From Paenibacillus sp. JCM 18996 (GTDB taxonomy: Bacteria; Bacillota; Bacilli; Paenibacillales; NBRC-103111), in assembly GCA_001313085.1 (NCBI GenBank), contig BBFE01000035.1, positions 1 to 42,978 of the forward strand: DNA of 42,978 bases. Reading direction: 5' to 3'. The notes beneath the pieces were generated by a model that saw only the letters and a list, made by a program, of their open reading frames with translations, was not told the origin of the DNA and ran no database searches. A program made the position numbers and the translations under genes. This document shows positions 31,559 to 40,409 of this stretch, piece after piece. How positions within the stretch are numbered: the stretch's first letter is position 1; the number at the start of each line of letters is the position of its first letter.

Positions 31559-32444
31559 ATGTTAAAAGTATTAGTAACCGGAGCAACGGGATTTGTTGGA
31601 GCCAGTCTGGTGAAGGCTTTACTTAATGGGAAAAAACAAAGTATTTATAACAGCAAGAAAGAGCTCCGACTTTTGGAGAATAATTGATGTAAAGAATAAA
31701 ATCGAAGAGATTTATTATACAAATTTAGAAAATAGAGCCGAGGTCTTTCAATTAATTGAAGAGTTAAGGCAGATATTATTTATCATATTGCAACTTACGG
31801 CGGTTTTCCTAATCAGGCAGATCCAGAAAGGATTGTTAGTTCTAATCTTAATGCTACTATTAATTTATTAGATGCCGCCACTGCAAATGGAATACAGCAA
31901 TTTATCAATACTGGAACTTCCTCTGAATACGGTATTAAAAAACCACCCAATGAAAGAATCAGATCTATGTGAGCCGGTTAATCTTTATGGCGTCACAAAA
32001 CTTGCAGCAACGAATTATTGTACTATGATTGGTAAGACTCAGAATTATAAAGTATGTACATTAAGACTGTTTTCCCCCTTTGGTGAATTGGAGGATTCGT
32101 CTCGTTTATATCCAAGTATAGTCAACTCCTTGAAAAAATGATGAGAGACCAAAACTTTCGAGACCGAATTCAGTAAGGGATTTTATTGAGATTGAGAAAG
32201 TCCTTGATGTTTATTTAAATATTATAAATGTAGAATTTGTACCCGGGGATATTATTAACATAGGATCGGGAAAACAAAAAAACGATTAGTGAATTTTACG
32301 ATCAAGTTGCAAAAAAGTTTGAATAAGAACCTTGAGCCTGTTTGGGGCGAGGCACCTCCACGTGCCAACGAACCAAAAAAAATGTGGGAAGCAGATATAA
32401 GTAAATTAAAAGCTCTAATGAAATATACGCAACTAAGGGAGTAA
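31559..32444 (+). CDS. NAD(P)-dependent SDR, CDP-sugar reductase or epimerase
   Basis: Extended SDR: LVTGATGFVGASLVKALLNG, then IYHIATYGGFPNQADPERIV, INTGTSSEYG, VNLYGVTKLAATNYCTM (YxxxK) and LRLFSPFGELEDSSRLYPSI. The C-terminal part after repair reads SVRDFIEIEKVLDVYLNIIN, INIGSGKQKTISEF and NEPKKMWEADISKLK. In rfbFGH operons this position is taken by abequose/paratose synthases or by YerF-type reductases. Which ketone it reduces cannot be read from the sequence. ATG at 31559. Frame changes near 31631, 31770, 31936, 32138, 32274 and 32310. About 293 residues. Confidence 0.8.
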
Positions 32445-32448
32445 TTTT

Positions 32449-33238
32449 ATGGAAAACACGAATATTAGGAAATCCATTATTCACATGGTACATTATTCCA
32501 AATCTTCTCATGTGGGAACGTGTCTATCAATTGTCGATATATTGTATACACTATACTTTAGGATTATGAATATTAATCCTTTGAATCCGGAAAAAACCTG
32601 ATAGGGATAAATTCTTACTAAGCAAAGGTCATGGTAGTGCTGCTTTATATGCTACATTAGCAGAGCGAGGTTTCTTCCCGAAAGAATATTTGGATAAATA
32701 TTATATTGATGGTGGGATTTTACCAGGACATCTCGATATGGAGGCAGTACCTGGCGTTGAAGCTTCTGCAGGATCACTTGGTCATGGGTTGTCTATTGGC
32801 CTTGGAATGGCCATTGCAAACAGGCAAACGAATAATCCTGGGCACGTTTACGTTTTAGTAGGTGATGGGGAGTGTAATGAAGGTTCTATATGGGAAGCAA
32901 TTATGTTAGCCTCCACACTAAAGTTAGAAAACCTAACAGCTATTGTTGATTATAACAAGTTGCAGAGCTTGGTAGAACGAATGAAGTTATTTGTCAAGAG
33001 AATATAGCTGATCGTTGGAGAGCATTCGGTTGGGAAACTTATGAGGTAGACGGTCATGATCCGAAGAAACTGGCAGATGTATTTAGAATAAAACAAAAAA
33101 GGACCTAAAGCTATAATTGCTCATACAATCAAAGGTAAGGGTGTATCTTACATGCAAGACAGGCTAGAGTGGCATTATAAATCACCTAATGATGATCAAT
33201 ATAATCAGGCTATAAAGGAATTAGGTGAATCCAAATGA
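32449..33238 (+). CDS. Transketolase, N-terminal (TPP-binding) subunit
   Basis: About 262 residues, the size of a stand-alone transketolase N-half. Starts MENTNIRKSIIHMVHYSKSS, then HVGTCLSIVDILYTLY, KFLLSKGHGSAALYATLAER, LPGHLDMEAVPGVEASAGSL with GHGLSIGLGMA, and the TPP/Mg motif VLVGDGECNEGSIWEA ... IVDYNKLQ. Later HDPKKLADVF and AHTIKGKGVSYMQDRLEWHY. ATG at 32449, 4 bases after the SDR stop, and overlapping the next subunit (ATGA). Frame changes near 32593, 32970 and 33097. The location in a CDP-dideoxysugar operon suggests a sugar-nucleotide acceptor rather than the pentose phosphate pathway (inference). Confidence 0.88.
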
Positions 33239-34135
33239 GAAATACTTTTATTCATAACCTAGTAGAAGAAGCAAAAAAAAGACAAGAGAATTTTTTTTAA
33301 TAACACCTGACATGGGATTTTCAGTATTAGAAACTTTTCGTGACCTGTTCCCCGACCGTTTTTTTAAATGTCGGGATAGCAGAGCAAAATGCGGTTGGAG
33401 TGGCTGCAGGACTAGCTTTATCCGGAAAAAATCGTTTATGTATATAGTATTATTCCGTTTGTAACTATGCGATGTTTTGAACAGGTAAGAGTCGATGTCG
33501 CATATATGAATACTAACATAAGACTAGTTGGGGTCGGTGCAGGACTTTCATATGGGCCCGCAGGAGCAACACATCACTCTATTGAAGATATTGCTATTAT
33601 GAGAAACCTTCCTAATATGACGGTCTGTTGCCCAGGAGATCCGATTGAAGTTAGGGAAATTGTAAAGCAAAGTGTACAATACCAAGGGCCGATGTACATT
33701 AGATTGGGAAAAAAACGGAGAACCTAAGATTCATTCGGAAGATACTAAAATAGAGATCGGCAAAGCGATAGAAGTTACTCAGGGTGATGACTTAACATTA
33801 ATAACTACTAGTAATATGCTTGAGCAAGGGAAAATATGGGTTGATGAATGGGCAAAACAAGGAAAGAATGCAGCCCTCATTAGCATGCCAACCATTAAAC
33901 CTTTTGATAAAGAGATGGTACTAAAATTAATAGAAAAGAATACACCCATTTATACACTTGAAGAGCATAATATAATTGGTGGTCTAGGCAGCGCAGTAGC
34001 TGAAGTAATCGCGGAAAGCGGATCCGGTGTTAAATTTAAGAGAATTGGTATTCCAGATACTTATACACATCATGTAGGCAGCCAAAATTATCTGAGACAA
34101 AAAAATGATACTGGATAACTTATTTTTTTGACTAA
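33235..34135 (+). CDS. Transketolase, C-terminal (Pyr) subunit
   Basis: About 298 residues after repair. MRNTFIHNLVEEAKKDKRIF, ITPDMGFSVLETF, VGIAEQNAVGVAAGLALSG (catalytic Glu region), RCFEQVRVDVAYMNTNIRLV, GAGLSYGPAGATHHSIEDIA and MYIRLGKNGEP mark the pyrimidine-binding domain; the C-terminal fold has LTLITTSNMLEQGK and IYTLEEHNIIGGLGSAVAEV. Ends LDNLFFD at 34135 if the runs near 34102 and 34123 are corrected. ATG at 33235 overlaps the partner's stop, so the two halves should assemble as one enzyme. Frame changes also near 33272, 33290, 33358, 33425 and 33710. Confidence 0.87.
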
Positions 34136-34163
34136 AAGCATAACTATGAGTAAAGAGGTTCTT

Positions 34164-35156
34164 ATGAAAACTATTAGTATAGTAACTCCTTGTTATAATG
34201 AAGAAGCTAACGTTGAAGAGTTGTACAATCAAGTCAAGGAAATATGTGAACAATTGGATGGGTATACTTACGAACACATTTTTTTATTGATAATGCTTCA
34301 AAAGATAATACCGTTGCAATATTAAAGAGACTTGCCTCTCAGGATCACAATGTGAAAGTTATAGTTAATGCAAGAAATTTTGGACATATACGCTCTCCTT
34401 ATCATGCATTACTTCAAGCGGAAGGAAACGCAGTCATATTAATGGTTGCTGATCTTCAAGATCCCCCTAAGATGATTCTTGACTTTGTGAAAAAAGTGGG
34501 AAGAGGGCTATAAAGTTGTCCTAGGTGTAAAAAAATGACAGTGAAGAATCAGCACTAATGTTTACTATCAGAAAATGTACTATAATTTTATTAATAGAGT
34601 CTCTGAGATCGAACTAACTAAAAAACAACACGGGGTTTGGTTTATATGATCAACAGGTAATAAAAAATATTGAGAGATATCGATGATCCGTACCCTTACT
34701 TTAGAGGATTGATTTCAGATATAGGATTTGAAAGCTACAAAATAAGTTATGTTCAGCCTGCACGTAAAAGAGGAATTACTAAAAAATAATTTTTTTATAC
34801 CTTATATGATATTGCCATGTTGGGTATCACAAACCATTCAAAGATCCCATTAAGATTAGCAGCTATGCTCGGTTTTGCAATGTCAGCAATAAGTTTCTTA
34901 GTTGCTATTCTCTATTTGCTAGCTAAAGTTGTGTTTTGGAATTATTTTCAAGTTGGTGTTGCTCCTCTTGTTATTGGATTGTTTTTTTCTTTTCATCGGT
35001 TCAATTATTTTTTTTATTGGGATCATCGGTGAGTATATTGGCTCAATTCATACGCAAGTGTTAAAGCGTCCTTTAGTTATTGAGAAGGAAAGAATTAATT
35101 TTGGAGAGAAATCGAAAATGGATACGGATATTAGTCAAGTTTCGATGTATCGGTGA
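34164..35156 (+). CDS. Polyprenyl-phosphate sugar synthase-like GT2 (GtrB/ArnC type)
   Basis: About 325 residues after repair. MKTISIVTPCYNEEANVEEL, FIDNASKDNTVAILKRLASQ, VNARNFGHIRSPYHALLQAE and ILMVADLQDPPKMILDFVKK are the DPM1/GtrB/ArnC catalytic core. The C-terminus has two membrane helices (LAAMLGFAMSAISFLVAILY, then a second ending GIIGEYIGSIHTQVLKRPL). Such enzymes charge undecaprenyl phosphate with a single sugar for later transfer outside the membrane. ATG at 34164 with AAAGAGG. Frame changes near 34280, 34496, 34531, 34622, 34668, 34790 and 34985. Followed immediately by gtrA. Confidence 0.86.
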
Positions 35157-35161
35157 TTATT

Positions 35162-35571
35162 ATGCTAATAAATTTTTTTTAAGAATCAGTTTGTCAAATT
35201 TATATTAGTAGGTATTTTGAATACCCTTTTTTTGGATATGGAATGTTTTCATTGCTCATTTTTTTGTTCACTTACATTATTCATTAGCTTCTTTGGTATC
35301 GACAATTGTAGGAGTATTATTTAACTACAAGACGACAGGAAGGCTTGTTTTTTTAACACTAAAAGTAACGCATTGTTATATAAATTTTTTTTATTTGTTT
35401 ATGGAATTGTGTATCTATTACAAATATCATTTTTAAAAAAAATATTGTTAGTTTATGGTTTGAATATTTATTACTCAGGCTTTCTAATTATGATACCTAT
35501 CGCTATTATTTCTTTTATATTAAATAAAAAAGTTTGTTTTTTTTAAAAAACCAATAACATTAGAGTGCTAG
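35162..35571 (+). CDS. GtrA-family membrane protein
   Basis: About 135 residues after repair, four membrane helices. MLINFFKNQFVKFILVGILN is the typical GtrA opening, followed by SLASLVSTIVGVLFNYKTTG and a C-terminal IPIAIISFILNKKFVFF. GtrA proteins are thought to flip the polyprenyl-phosphate sugar made by the neighbouring GtrB-type enzyme. ATG at 35162, 6 bases after the preceding stop. Frame changes at T/A runs near 35172, 35226, 35260, 35346, 35385 and 35530. Confidence 0.78.
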
Positions 35572-35583
35572 GGAGATGTTTAA

Positions 35584-36331
35584 ATGAAAGGTATCATTCT
35601 GGCAGGAGGAACGGGTTCACGTCTATATCCATTAACAAAAGTCACAAACAAACACTTGCTTCCCGTCGGTAGATATCCAATGATTTTTTCATTCTGTAAA
35701 TAAGTTGAAGGAAGCAGACATTCAAGATATTCTTGTTGTTACTGGGAAAGATCATATGGGTGATGTAGTTAACCTGCTCGGCAGTGGAAGAGAAATGGGA
35801 GTAACGTTTACATACAAAGTGCAAGATGAAGCCGGTGGAATTGCGCAAGCACTGGACTTAGCTGAACATTTTGTAGGTAATGATCAAATGGTGGTTATCT
35901 TGGGGGATAATGTATTTTCTGACTCTATTGCCCCTTTTGTTAGCAATTTTAGGAATCAGAGAAACGGTGCAAAGATTCTTATTCAAGAGGTACATGATCC
36001 ATCTAGGTATGGAGTGCCAGAACTTGATGGTGATAAAATTGTTTCCATTGTAGAAAAGCCTATAAATCCAAAAAAAGCAGCTTTGCTGTTACTGGAATTT
36101 ATATGTTTGATAGTAATGTATTCGGCATTATTAAGACACTTAAGCCATCTGATCGTGGAGAACTTGAGATCACTGATGTGAACAATGCTTATATCAATAG
36201 GAAACAATTAACATATGATGTACTGGAAGGCTGGTGGACCGATGCCGGAACGCATGCATCACTGTCCAAAGCAAACGAGCTTGCTAAAAAATATAGTCTT
36301 CGGTAAAGAGTTTGGAAAATTGAAGGTTTAA
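35584..36331 (+). CDS. rmlA: Glucose-1-phosphate thymidylyltransferase
   Basis: First enzyme of dTDP-L-rhamnose synthesis. [20 protein letters not shown] and [11 protein letters not shown] at the nucleotide site, [50 protein letters not shown] (after repair near 36070), [20 protein letters not shown] and [20 protein letters not shown]. The short form (about 247 residues) typical of Bacillales. Reading A6 near 36286 as A5 gives the expected end [13 protein letters not shown] at 36331. ATG at 35584 with GGGAGATG. Confidence 0.95.
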
Positions 36332-36346
36332 GTGGGTGAAAATAAG

Positions 36347-36901
36347 ATGAAAGTAATAGTAACAAATATTAAAGACGTATTGATTATTGAACCTGATTCT
36401 TTCCAGGATCACCGAGGTTTTTTTTATGGAAAGTTACACTAAAAAATAAATTCGATCAACAAGGAATAGACCAGATTTTTTGTTCAAGATAACCATTCAT
36501 TATCGGTGGAAGCAGGTGTATTGCGCGGACTTCACTATCAATTGAATCCTAAAGCACAAACCAAACTTGTTCGAGTTGCTAAAGGTGCTATTTATGATGT
36601 TGCCGTTGATATTCGTAAGAATTCACCAACCTATGGAATGTGGGTAGGAGTTATTCTTAGTGAATCAAACAAAAGACAGCTTTTAATTCCTAAAGGGTTT
36701 GCCCATGGATTTTGCACCCTTGTTGGAAATACAGAAGTTCTTTATAAAGTGGATGAATATTATTCCCCTGAACATGATAAAGGTATGTTGTGGAACGATC
36801 CTGATCTAGGGATTGATTGGCCAACTACTAAACCAATTCTATCGGATAAAGATTCCAAGCACCCGTTAATGCGGAATACAGAAAACAATTTTGAGAGGTA
36901 G
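36347..36901 (+). CDS. rmlC: dTDP-4-dehydrorhamnose 3,5-epimerase
   Basis: Cupin epimerase of rhamnose synthesis. IIEPDSFQDHRGFFMESYT (after repair near 36418), FVQDNHSLSVEAGVLRGLHY, QTKLVRVAKGAIYDVAVDIR, LLIPKGFAHGFCTL and EYYSPEHDKGMLWNDPDLGI include the catalytic His and Tyr regions. ATG at 36347; about 183 residues. Frame changes at T8 near 36419, A6 near 36443 and T7 near 36476. Between rmlA and rmlB as usual. Confidence 0.95.
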
Positions 36902-36907
36902 TTAATT

Positions 36908-37920
36908 ATGAGAGTGCTTATCACCGGCGGTGCGGGTTTTATTGGCAGTAACTTTGTTAATTACACGGTTAAAAAAATACTCTGATTATCAATTTATTAA
37001 TTTGGATGCTTTAACTTACGCTGGAAATTTAGAAAATCTTAAATGTGTAGAGCAAAGCCCCAATTATAAATTTATAAAAGGTGATATAGTAGATGCTGCA
37101 TTAGTAGATTCTCTATTCCATGAGGGGATTGACTATGTAGTAAATTTTGCAGCTGAGTCACATGTAGATAGGAGTATCACAGACCCGGAGATATTTGTTA
37201 AAACCAATATAATGGGTACACAAGTACTTTTGGACGCTTCAAAAAAAATACGGGGTGAAAAAAGTACCTGCAAGTATCAACGGATGAAGTTTACGGTAGT
37301 CTAGGTGATACTGGGTATTTTACTGAGGAAACACCGCTAGCCCCTAATAGCCCTTATTCAGCTAGTAAAGCGGGAGCTGATCTGCTTGTTAGAGCCTACC
37401 ATGAAACGTTTGGTTTTCCTGTAAATATTACGAGATGCTCTAATAATTACGGCCCTTTCCACTTTCCGGAGAAGTTGATTCCATTAATGATAATTAATGC
37501 ACTGAATAACAAAGAACTTCCAGTGTATGGAGACGGCTTAAACGTTCGCGATTGGCTACATGTTGAAGATCATTGTGCTGCCATTGACTTGGTACTCCAT
37601 AAAGGTGCGAATGGAGAGGTGTACAACGTCGGCGGGAACAATGAAAGGACGAATATCCATATAGTGAAGAAGATTCTTGAACTTTTGGGTAAATCGGAAG
37701 ATATTATTAAATACGTAAAAGACCGACCAGGTCACGACAAGCGTTATGCAATAGATGCGACAAAACTTAAAAAAATGAGTTGGGTTGGAAACCAAAGTAT
37801 ACGTTCGAAACGGGTATAACTGAAACAGTTCAATGGTATTTAAACAATCGAGACTGGTGGAAACGCATCATAAACGGTGATTATCAGAATTACTATGAAC
37901 AGCAATACATTAAACGATAG
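36908..37920 (+). CDS. rmlB: dTDP-glucose 4,6-dehydratase
   Basis: SDR enzyme: MRVLITGGAGFIGSNFVNY, INLDALTYAGNLENL, NFAAESHVDRSITDPEIFVK, LQVSTDEVYGSLG (after repair), SPYSASKAGADLLVRAYHET (YxxxK) and ITRCSNNYGPFHFPEKLIPL. The C-terminus after repair near 37770 gives LGWKPKYTFETGITETVQWY. About 337 residues. ATG at 36908, 6 bases after rmlC. Frame changes near 36972, 37243, 37256 and 37772. Confidence 0.95.
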
Positions 37921-37931
37921 CAGAGGTATTT

Positions 37932-38779
37932 ATGAAAATTCTTATTACTGGTGGCAGCGGTCAGTTGGGGACAGATGTTACTCTTCTATTAAAAGAGTGT
38001 TGTGAAGTTTTTTTTCTTACTCGAGTAAAGAATTGGATATCATTAATCAATTCTCAGTTTATAATAAAGTAGATCACATCAGACCTGATGTTATTATTCA
38101 CTGTGCTGCTTATACAAAGGTAGATTTGGCTGAGTCAGATTCAGATAGAGCCTACCAAGTCAATGCTATAGGGACTCGAAATGTAGCAGTAGCTGCTGAA
38201 AAAAATAGGGGCCAAAATTGTTTATATCAGTACGGATTACGTGTTTGGCGGCACTTCTAGTATACCTTATAAAGAGTATGACCAAACCAACCCTATCACG
38301 GTATATGGTCGTTCTAAATTGGCCGGTGAGGAATTTGTTAAGTCCTTGTCAACCCAATATTTTATACTTAGAACGTCCTGGGTGTATGGCAAGTATGGGC
38401 AAAATTTCGTTAAAACAATGCTGAATTTGGCTAAGGATCGTAGTGAACTGAGTGTTGTTAAAGACCAGGTCGGTTCACCAACTTACACAGTGGATTTAGC
38501 TAAATTTATCCAACGGGTTATCCAAACCGAGTACTACGGCATTTATCATGTGTCTAATTCCGGCGTCTGTTCTTGGCATGAATTTGCAGAAGCGATATTT
38601 AGAGAGGCTGGCTTTAATCAAATAAAAGTTAACCCTGTGACTACTGCTGAGTTTCCAAGGCCAGCTCCAAGACCGGCTTTTTTTCGGCAATGGATCATAT
38701 GGCCATAAGAATCAATGGGTTTGAAGAATTAAGACATTGGCAGGATGCATTGAAAGAGTTTATAAACGAAACCGAATGA
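37932..38779 (+). CDS. rmlD: dTDP-4-dehydrorhamnose reductase
   Basis: Final step to dTDP-L-rhamnose. MKILITGGSGQLGTDVTLLL, IHCAAYTKVDLAESDSDRAY, STDYVFGGTSSIPYKEYDQT, PITVYGRSKLAGEEFVKSL (YxxxK), LRTSWVYGKYGQNFVKTML and VVKDQVGSPTYTVDLAKFI. C-terminus after repair: FPRPAPRPAFSAMDHMAIRI. ATG at 37932; about 281 residues. Frame changes near 38005, 38203 and 38680. Last gene of a complete rmlACBD set. Confidence 0.95.
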
Positions 38780-38810
38780 GCAATACGGTAGTAGGAAATG
38801 GAGGGTCATC

Positions 38811-39452
38811 ATGAAAATTATCGTTTCAAGGTTCATAAAATCCCTTCTTTTTTTCTTGTCTTAGGTGCCGGTTTTGTTTATTTTTTTTACTATCAATGGT
38901 ATGAAACAGAATCTGCTCAAACTCAATTGGTTAGTAAACAACAAAATACTAAATCTAACAAACAAGATCAACCAGCTCAAAGCGAGAAACAAATTGCGGT
39001 GGAGTATTTTGACGCCAATAAGTGGGATAATAACACGGACTTAAAAAAAGGTATATAAGGGAACATATGAAATTGAGGGAGACAACGGCAAAAAAAGCTG
39101 TTTGGGTCAAAAAAAGAATCGGATATTCTAATCACTGTTCCCCAAGCTAATGATATTCTGGTTAAAGGATATATACCTTTCTCATTACACAAAAAAAAGC
39201 GGATGAGAACATAAAGGAAGTTAAAATAAATGTTCTGGTAAATAAAAAAAAGTTATCGGTGAGTTAACGTTTACAGAGGATAAATCTTTTGAGTATACTG
39301 TTAAAAGGTCTGCTTTTGAGAATGATGGAAAACAAGTTGATATCCAACTTGAAGTCGATCATGATTACATTCCTTCTAAAACTGGTCTATCCAAAGATGA
39401 ACGGTCATTAGCAATGTTAATAAATTACATTGGTCCTAACCAAACTCCCTAA
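38811..39452 (+). CDS. Membrane-anchored protein with beta-sandwich domain
   Basis: About 212 residues after repair. ATG at 38811 with GGAGGG. An N-terminal hydrophobic helix (FIKSLLFFLVLGAGFVYFFY), a hydrophilic Gln/Lys/Ser linker (QQNTKSNKQDQPAQSEKQ), then a beta-rich domain: ILVKGYIPFSLHKKADENIK, KKVIGELTFTEDKSFEYTVK and TGLSKDERSLAMLINYIGPN. The last part aligns with the C-terminus of the 26027-27815 protein (VKGYLP..., KGLNQDMRELGAIIN). Function unknown; probably exposed outside the membrane. Its stop lies in a terminator that ends the AT-rich operon. Frame changes near 38851, 38888, 39050, 39092, 39110, 39195 and 39250. Confidence 0.65.
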
Positions 39453-39468
39453 TGAGGGAGTTTTTTTT
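39443..39468 (+). terminator. Terminator ending the main glycan operon
   Basis: Stem AACTCCCT / AGGGAGTT with a 4-base loop followed by T8; the upstream gene's TAA is in the loop. Confidence 0.92.
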
Positions 39469-39487
39469 AATCTTTCCCGGGATTTCA

Positions 39488-39496
39488 TGCTATAAT
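39488..39496 (+). promoter_or_regulatory. Extended -10 promoter for the GT2-wsfP pair
   Basis: TGCTATAAT is a perfect extended -10 (TGnTATAAT), 35 bases before the ATG at 39531. No good -35 hexamer is present, as is common for extended -10 promoters. Directly after the terminator. Confidence 0.6.
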
Positions 39497-39530
39497 AAAA
39501 GCAAATAAACTTTTTTTCGGGGAAAATTTC

Positions 39531-40403
39531 ATGTATTTAAGTATTTTGGTTGTTAGTTATAACACTAGAGATTTAACATTAAACACTTTAGAGTCCATTT
39601 ATCGTTCCAAAACGAAATATGAATATGAAGTTATTCTAGTAGATAATGCCTCTGTAGATGATTCTGTTGAAAAAAAAGTAAAGCAGAGTTTCCGATCTGT
39701 GAAGATTATAGAAAAATGCGGAGAATGTTGGTTTTTTCAAAAAGCGAACAATCAAGCCATGAAAGTTGCATCTGGAAAATACATACTATTATTAAACTCA
39801 GATACAATTGTAGAAGAAGATTCACTTGACATCATGATTCGTTTTATGGATTCCCACACTAAGGTGGGTGCTGCCGGCTGCAAGGTGGTGCTTCCTGACG
39901 GATCTTTAGATAAAGCGTGTCGTAGAGGGTTTCCTACACCCTCGGCGTCGTTCTATTACGCTTTCGGCATCAGTAAGTGGTTTCCTCGGAACCCGCGGTT
40001 TAACCAATACCAGCTGTCCTACCTGGATCCCGACGAAGAATATCCGGTAGATTGCCTGGTGGGGGCTTTTATGATGGTTCGGAGCGAAGTGATAGAGCAG
40101 GTGGGGATGCTGGATGAGGAATTTTTCATGTATGGCGAGGATATTGATTGGTGCTACCGTATTAAGCAGGCCGGATGGGAGAATTATTATTACCCACGTA
40201 CGCAAATTACCCATTACAAAGGTGCCAGCAGCCGGAGGAAGCCTTTTAAAATCATATATGAATTCCATAGGGCCATGATTCTGTTTCACAGAAAGCATTA
40301 CAGGCAAAAGTATTCCTGGGTCGTTAATAGTCTCGTATATGCCGGGGTTTGGGTTAAGCTGGGACTTTCTCTTTTACTAAACCGTTTTGGTTCCGTGAGG
40401 TGA
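39531..40403 (+). CDS. Rhamnosyltransferase-like glycosyltransferase (GT2)
   Basis: 290 residues, open throughout. MYLSILVVSYNTRDLTLNTL, ILVDNASVDDSVE, ASGKYILLLNSDTIVEEDSL (DxD-like), VGAAGCKVVLPDGSLDKACR, DCLVGAFMMVRSEVIEQVGM and FFMYGEDIDWCYRIKQAGW are WbbL/WsaD-type features. A likely role is adding rhamnose early in the glycan, next to the initiating enzyme. Residues near 62-73 read KCGECWFFQ because three one-base expansions (A5, T6, A5; 39713-39745) cancel; the expected text is NAENVGFS. Codon and base composition change sharply within the gene near 39,850. Confidence 0.88.
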   Translation: MYLSILVVSYNTRDLTLNTLESIYRSKTKYEYEVILVDNASVDDSVEKKVKQSFRSVKIIEKCGECWFFQKANNQAMKVASGKYILLLNSDTIVEEDSLDIMIRFMDSHTKVGAAGCKVVLPDGSLDKACRRGFPTPSASFYYAFGISKWFPRNPRFNQYQLSYLDPDEEYPVDCLVGAFMMVRSEVIEQVGMLDEEFFMYGEDIDWCYRIKQAGWENYYYPRTQITHYKGASSRRKPFKIIYEFHRAMILFHRKHYRQKYSWVVNSLVYAGVWVKLGLSLLLNRFGSVR

Positions 40404-40409
40404 ACAATC

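Noticed and set aside
35560..35571. CIRCE-like half site TTAGAGTGCTAG at the end of gtrA
   Set aside because: Only one arm with a mismatch; no partner arm 9 bases away and it lies inside a coding end.
17558..39452. Reading the broken glycan genes as a field of pseudogenes
   Set aside because: Every repair restores conserved motifs on both sides and gene overlaps (ATGA, TAATG) remain exact, which is unlikely in a decaying cluster.
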